Shown piece by piece: positions 7,874 through 10,562 of a DNA stretch of 10,562 nt. Source of the stretch: GCA-002712965 sp913048525 (GTDB taxonomy: Bacteria > Chloroflexota > Dehalococcoidia > Lucifugimonadales > UBA826). The stretch lies in NCBI GenBank assembly GCA_913048525.1, contig CAJWWP010000052.1, positions 1-10,562 of the forward strand. The letters run 5' to 3'. The notes below the pieces were generated by a model. The model saw only the letters and a list, made by a program, of their open reading frames with translations, was not told the DNA's origin and made no database searches. Position 1 is the first letter of the stretch. Every line of letters starts with the position of its first letter. The translations under genes and the position numbers were made by a program.

Positions 7874-8815
7874 TTACGTTGGTGTTGTTGGGAGCAAGCC
7901 TTTAGCAAATATCGTAGGATCAAAGACTGCTATGTCATCTGGTTGTTCGCCTGTGCCCACAAATGCGATGGGTAATTCCAAATCCTTAACTATTGGGATA
8001 GCAATTCCACCCTTGGCGGACCCATCAAGTTTGGAAAGAAATACGCCATCACATTTAACAGCACTCCCAAAGGCGCTAGCCTGACTAATGCCATTTTGAC
8101 CAGTTGTGGCGTCTATGGTCAATAAGACTCTCACAGAGGCATCTCCTGATTCTCTGATAGTAATTCTATAGATCTTTTTTAATTCCTCCATCAAATTTAA
8201 TTTTCCCTGGAGCCTGCCGGCAGTGTCGATAATCGCAACATCTTTGTTCCTATTCTTGGCGGCTGAGATAGTGTCAAAAGCTACAGCCGCTGGGTCAGAA
8301 CCTTGTTGATGGGTGATTACATCTATTGAAAGCTTGTCACCCCATGATTGAAGCTGTTCAGAGCCTGCCGCCCGAAAAGTATCTCCAGCTCCAATAATTA
8401 CAGATTTTCCAAGGTTCATGTACCATTTGGAGAGTTTTGCGACTGTTGTTGTTTTGCCGGCCCCATTCACACCAACCATTAGTATTACTAACGGGAGTTC
8501 GGCGGGATTATCTAGCCAGTTAGGGCCCTTAAGGTTAAGTGAGTCATAAACGATAGAGCGTAGGCAGACAATGACTTCCTTGCCTGTATTTGCACCTTCT
8601 TCCTTGGCTCGTTCCCTAAGTTGATCCAATATCAAATTTGTGGCGCTAAATCCTAGGTCACATGAGATTAAGATATCCTCCAACTCCTCCATGGTATCTT
8701 TGGTAATACCCGAAGACCTGAAAATATTTCCTATTTGTCCGAATATGGATCCTCGAGTCTTAGTCAGCGCATGATTGATATTTTCATCGTTTTTTTTTCC
8801 AAAAAAATTGAGCAT
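7874..8815 (-). CDS. ftsY: FtsY, signal recognition particle receptor GTPase
   Basis: FtsY docks the ribosome-SRP complex at the membrane and, by reciprocal GTP hydrolysis with Ffh, hands nascent membrane proteins to the translocon. The 313-residue protein has the complete NG domain: helical N domain (about 20-95), P-loop GVNGAGKTTT (115-124), the SRP-GTPase insertion loop DTFRAAGSEQL (145-155), DTAGR (197-201), SKLDGSAKGG (261-270, usually TKLDG) and GTGEQPDDIAVFDP (287-300). There is no long acidic A domain; the N-terminus is only a short lysine-rich leader plus an amphipathic stretch GSIFGQIGNIFRSSG (22-36), which can serve for membrane contact as in other short FtsY proteins. ATG 8815 has a strong ribosome binding site (GGAGG, 5 bases of spacing after GG). 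Codons 3-9 contain runs of seven T and nine A. It heads a leftward run of envelope genes, and its leader holds a three-arm repeat. Confidence 0.96.
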   Translation of the reverse strand: MLNFFGKKNDENINHALTKTRGSIFGQIGNIFRSSGITKDTMEELEDILISCDLGFSATNLILDQLRERAKEEGANTGKEVIVCLRSIVYDSLNLKGPNWLDNPAELPLVILMVGVNGAGKTTTVAKLSKWYMNLGKSVIIGAGDTFRAAGSEQLQSWGDKLSIDVITHQQGSDPAAVAFDTISAAKNRNKDVAIIDTAGRLQGKLNLMEELKKIYRITIRESGDASVRVLLTIDATTGQNGISQASAFGSAVKCDGVFLSKLDGSAKGGIAIPIVKDLELPIAFVGTGEQPDDIAVFDPTIFAKGLLPTTPT

Positions 8816-8828
8816 GAACCCCTCCGCC

Positions 8829-8885
8829 GATTTAGATTCAGGTTATGACCAATTATGTAATCTAAATCAGACTTTTAGATTACAT
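8829..8885. repeat. Three-arm inverted repeat before ftsY (two mutually exclusive hairpins)
   Basis: The 8-base word TTTAGATT occurs at 8831-8838 and 8874-8881, with its reverse complement at 8859-8866 between them. The middle arm can pair perfectly over 12 bases with the upper one (ATGTAATCTAAA 8855-8866 with 8874-8885, 7-base loop) or over 10 bases with the lower one (GATTTAGATT 8829-8838 with 8859-8868, 20-base loop), but not both. In the ftsY direction the last arm ends three bases before the GGAGG-containing ribosome binding site. It may be a protein operator or an RNA leader switch; which depends on where ftsY transcription starts, and I find no convincing ftsY promoter. Confidence 0.7.
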
Positions 8886-8897
8886 CTCTACATCATG

Positions 8898-8931
8898 CAC
8901 TGAAAGGGTAACAGTTGTTACTCAAACAGTG
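8898..8931. repeat. Nested 34-base dyad, possible operator or terminator-like hairpin
   Basis: CACTG (8898-8902) and CAGTG (8927-8931) flank, at equal distances of 5 bases, the inner inverted repeat GTAACA-GT-TGTTAC (8908-8921); the whole is symmetric about 8914/8915. On the plus strand it is followed by a T-rich run (8938-8947), so it could also act as a terminator for rightward transcription arriving from the ftsY side. No rightward gene lies upstream in the window, which makes an operator at least as likely. Confidence 0.5.
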
Positions 8932-8988
8932 TTCTAATTTTTTATTTTAGTCAGTATAGGTCCTCTAAAAAGCTCAAATCTGTATTAA

Positions 8989-9013
8989 ATATTGAATCTG
9001 TCAATATATTGAC
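8989..9013. promoter_or_regulatory. Candidate LysR-type regulator binding site
   Basis: ATATTGA (8989-8995) and TCAATAT (9001-9007) form a perfect 7-base inverted repeat with a 5-base spacer; it contains T8992-N11-A9004, the classical LysR-type box. The right arm is shared with a second, overlapping palindrome, GTCAATATATTGAC (9000-9013), which runs into the -35 of the regulator's own promoter. A further CAATAT half-site overlaps the -10 (9034-9039). This arrangement suggests negative autoregulation and perhaps control of the divergent ftsY side. Confidence 0.6.
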
Positions 9014-9037
9014 TATGAATAATAATATATATACAAT
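9009..9037 (+). promoter_or_regulatory. Promoter of the LysR-type regulator gene
   Basis: TTGACT (9009-9014) and TACAAT (9032-9037) are separated by exactly 17 bases; each matches its sigma70 consensus hexamer at five of six positions. Transcription would start near 9044, giving a leader of about 30 bases that holds the purine-rich GAAAGG ahead of the ATG at 9074. The -35 lies within the palindrome of the candidate regulator site. Confidence 0.65.
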
Positions 9038-9073
9038 ATCAAAATTTGAAATACTGAAAGGGCGTGAATATTT

Positions 9074-9964
9074 ATGGAGCTTCGAGAATTGAAGAGTTTT
9101 GTTATAGCGGCGAGATTCAGAAGTATATCTAAGGCTGCCAAAGAACTCGGTCTTGGGCAGCCCACGGTCACAACTCATATTAAAAAGCTCGAAAAAGAAC
9201 TAAATATGGTCCTTTTTGACAGGGTAACAAGACCAATTAGACTGACTCTTTCAGGACAAACAATATTTGATTTGACTCAGCCGTTGCTTGATGGGCTTGA
9301 TTCCTTGGCAGTTAGGACATCGGAAGCAGAGGAGCGTGGCCCGGTAACAATTGCCTCGACTCCAGACATCATTCCACATACTCTCCTACGAGTGGTTAAA
9401 GTATTTAACAGCCTCCATCCCAACGTTTACCTTCGCATACAGTCTGCTACAAGGACCAAGGTAATTGGGATGGTGAGGACGGGGGAGGTGGATGGGGGGA
9501 TCATACAGCACCCAGACAGAGGGGATGATCTTAATTTTGAACCTCTTTTTCTGTATGAAAGGGTGTTAATAGCCCCTAAAGGACACGATTTGTTAGCTGC
9601 TCCTATGACATCACTGGACTCTATCTCGAAGTATCCATTGATTTTAATGGCCCGAGGTACTTACACCAGGTACATTCTTGAGGAACAACTTCAGAAGAGG
9701 GGATTGAATTATGAAGTCATAATGGAACTTGACAGCATGGACATGATTAAAAAATTCGTGACGATTGGGATGGGAATTTCTGTAGGTCCTCGGTTGGCTA
9801 TCGAAGAAGAAGATTTGGATCATTTGGGAATGGTTAGTCTTGCTAACTTCTTGCCAGTTGACCAAGCAGGGCTAATTACCCTTCCAGGTAAGACACTATC
9901 GACACCCGCCAATAAATTTATTTCCGTTTTAAGGGATACTTTTGCTGCTTCAGAACATATCTGA
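9074..9964 (+). CDS. LysR-type transcriptional regulator
   Basis: A 296-residue protein of the usual length for the family. The N-terminal winged helix-turn-helix is clear: LKSFVIAARFRSISKAAKEL (6-25) and LGQPTVTTHIKKLEKEL (27-43), followed by the typical LFDR and LTLSG (47-61) and the linker helix to about residue 88. The effector domain (about 90-290) begins VTIASTPDIIPHTLLRVVKVF (split as usual, 91-111), and carries the ARGTYTRY segment (193-200) and VTIGMGISVGP (229-239), lining where small coinducers bind in this fold. The ligand cannot be deduced; a loose resemblance to CysB-like proteins is not enough to name it. ATG 9074 is forced, since a stop codon lies in frame just upstream. Ribosome binding site GAAAGG is present but about 12 bases away. 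It is divergent from ftsY across a region with a LysR-type box and convergent with the sortase gene, 17 bases apart. Confidence 0.93.
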   Translation: MELRELKSFVIAARFRSISKAAKELGLGQPTVTTHIKKLEKELNMVLFDRVTRPIRLTLSGQTIFDLTQPLLDGLDSLAVRTSEAEERGPVTIASTPDIIPHTLLRVVKVFNSLHPNVYLRIQSATRTKVIGMVRTGEVDGGIIQHPDRGDDLNFEPLFLYERVLIAPKGHDLLAAPMTSLDSISKYPLILMARGTYTRYILEEQLQKRGLNYEVIMELDSMDMIKKFVTIGMGISVGPRLAIEEEDLDHLGMVSLANFLPVDQAGLITLPGKTLSTPANKFISVLRDTFAASEHI

Positions 9965-9981
9965 ATCGACACAGTACTTTT

Positions 9982-10562
9982 TTAGCGAATATCGACCAAT
10001 CTTGCCGTAACGACCTGTCTGTGATCGTAATATGGTCTATTAACACAGGTTACAAGAACGATGTTTTCTAATCCGGCATCATAAAGTTTGAGTTCTGTCT
10101 CGTGCACAACTTCAGATTTATAGGCCTGATAAATATACTCTTTTTCTCGGTTGTTTAAATAAATATGGACAGGGTCACCTTCGGATAGAAAACTCGCTAT
10201 TTCAGGCAAGTTATGAAACACATTACCTTCCGATTTAACCGGGCTCTCTAGATGCCCGAAGTACCACCCAGTTATGCTTTCAAGCAACTTAGAATCAGTA
10301 GGAACTCGGCCAACGACATTTTTTGGTGATTCGTATTGTTTAACACCTTCTATCTCAATGATTCTAAGTTTGTTCACCGGTGCATCTACGTCAAGTGCGG
10401 GTATTCTTATCCGGGTAGCTAGACCACTAAAATCAGGAGCTGTTAACTGGTCAATCGCGATAGGGGATAACAAACTTTCATCGATATTTACGCCTCTCAA
10501 ATGATCAATCTTATGCCATCGGGAGATTCCCCAGTCCGCAGGGTGGAAATATTTGGAAAAAT
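9982..10562 (-). CDS. Sortase family transpeptidase (5' end beyond the window)
   Basis: Sortases sit on the outer face of the membrane, cleave a C-terminal sorting signal of surface proteins and link them to the envelope or to each other. The 192 visible residues hold the whole catalytic beta-barrel: RIRIPALDVDAPV (50-62), the catalytic histidine in GWYFGHLESP (His103), GNVFHNLPEIASFLSEGDPV (112-131), and LVTCVNRPYYDHRQVV with catalytic Cys172 and the likely arginine nine residues later (Arg181). The frame remains open through the right edge, so the TTG at 10500 is not a credible start; the missing part should hold the N-terminal membrane anchor. The sequence resembles class E/F-like sortases of Gram-positive-like bacteria including Chloroflexi; class is uncertain. 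No substrate or pilin gene is seen in the window. It ends 17 bases from the convergent regulator gene, with no strong terminator between. Confidence 0.9.
   Translation of the reverse strand, partial: FSKYFHPADWGISRWHKIDHLRGVNIDESLLSPIAIDQLTAPDFSGLATRIRIPALDVDAPVNKLRIIEIEGVKQYESPKNVVGRVPTDSKLLESITGWYFGHLESPVKSEGNVFHNLPEIASFLSEGDPVHIYLNNREKEYIYQAYKSEVVHETELKLYDAGLENIVLVTCVNRPYYDHRQVVTARLVDIR

Noticed and set aside
6972..8084. Rightward open frames of 60-76 codons opposite the YYY and ftsY genes, and similar ones elsewhere.
   Set aside because: They are antisense to strongly conserved coding sequence, have no recognisable domains or ribosome binding sites, and are explained as shadows.
8953..8958. 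TATACT on the minus strand as the -10 of ftsY.
   Set aside because: No acceptable -35 lies 15-19 bases upstream (only AGATTT-like sequence), so the ftsY promoter remains unplaced.
9949..9982. Hairpin TTCAGA-ACATA-TCTGAA plus a T run as a terminator between regulator and sortase genes.
   Set aside because: The stem is only 6 AT-rich pairs and lies 11 bases before the T run; in the other direction no T run follows. Too weak to list.
9982..10500. Sortase as a complete 172-residue protein starting with TTG at 10500.
   Set aside because: The same frame continues open to the window edge, no ribosome binding site precedes the TTG, and sortases normally have an N-terminal membrane anchor, which this version lacks.

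Overview
The window looks like a chromosomal segment of an AT-rich member of the Chloroflexota, plausibly of the Dehalococcoidia/SAR202 type. The main reason is a neighbouring pair of large membrane proteins, a 'Chlor_Arch_YYY' protein with its YYYxG motif and an Agl23/TIGR03663-type protein. As I recall, both families are largely confined to Chloroflexi and Archaea and tend to occur side by side. Tight gene packing, non-ATG starts, a sortase and a NuoE/NuoF-like pair also fit. No mobile element, CRISPR array, tRNA or rRNA is visible. Family names come from recognising the translated proteins, without a database search.

Layout. Seven genes run leftward with gaps of at most a few dozen bases. 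In transcription order they are ftsY (8815-7874), the YYY protein (7840-5543), the Agl23-like protein (5541-3358), a YbhN/LPG-synthase-TM 'flippase-like' protein (3346-2273), an FAD-dependent oxidoreductase (2276-951), nuoE-like (898-398) and the first third or so of a nuoF-like gene (382-1, cut by the left edge). The flippase and oxidoreductase genes overlap by four bases (ATGA). A 258-base intergenic region (8816-9073) separates ftsY from a rightward LysR-type regulator (9074-9964). Convergent with the regulator is a sortase (9982 to the right edge), whose frame stays open off the window and is therefore 5'-truncated.

How the genes may work together. The YYY, Agl23-like and flippase-like proteins have the look of a lipid-linked glycosylation or envelope-glycan module: two GT-C-like polytopic enzymes with extracytoplasmic acidic or aromatic motifs, and a protein of a class tied to lipid flipping or to polyprenyl-sugar systems. 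The FAD enzyme, translationally coupled to the flippase-like gene, could act on the lipid carrier; that is inference. FtsY, the SRP receptor, heads the run, which fits a cluster of polytopic membrane proteins only loosely. nuoE/nuoF are a separate redox function, and a good candidate promoter with an extended -10 lies directly before nuoE. The sortase points to covalent surface-protein attachment.

Regulation. The ftsY/lysR intergenic region is dense in structure. It holds a three-arm repeat that can form two mutually exclusive hairpins just before the ftsY ribosome binding site, a nested 34-base dyad, and a textbook LysR-type box (ATATTGA-N5-TCAATAT, containing T-N11-A) abutting a canonical TTGACT-N17-TACAAT promoter for the regulator gene.
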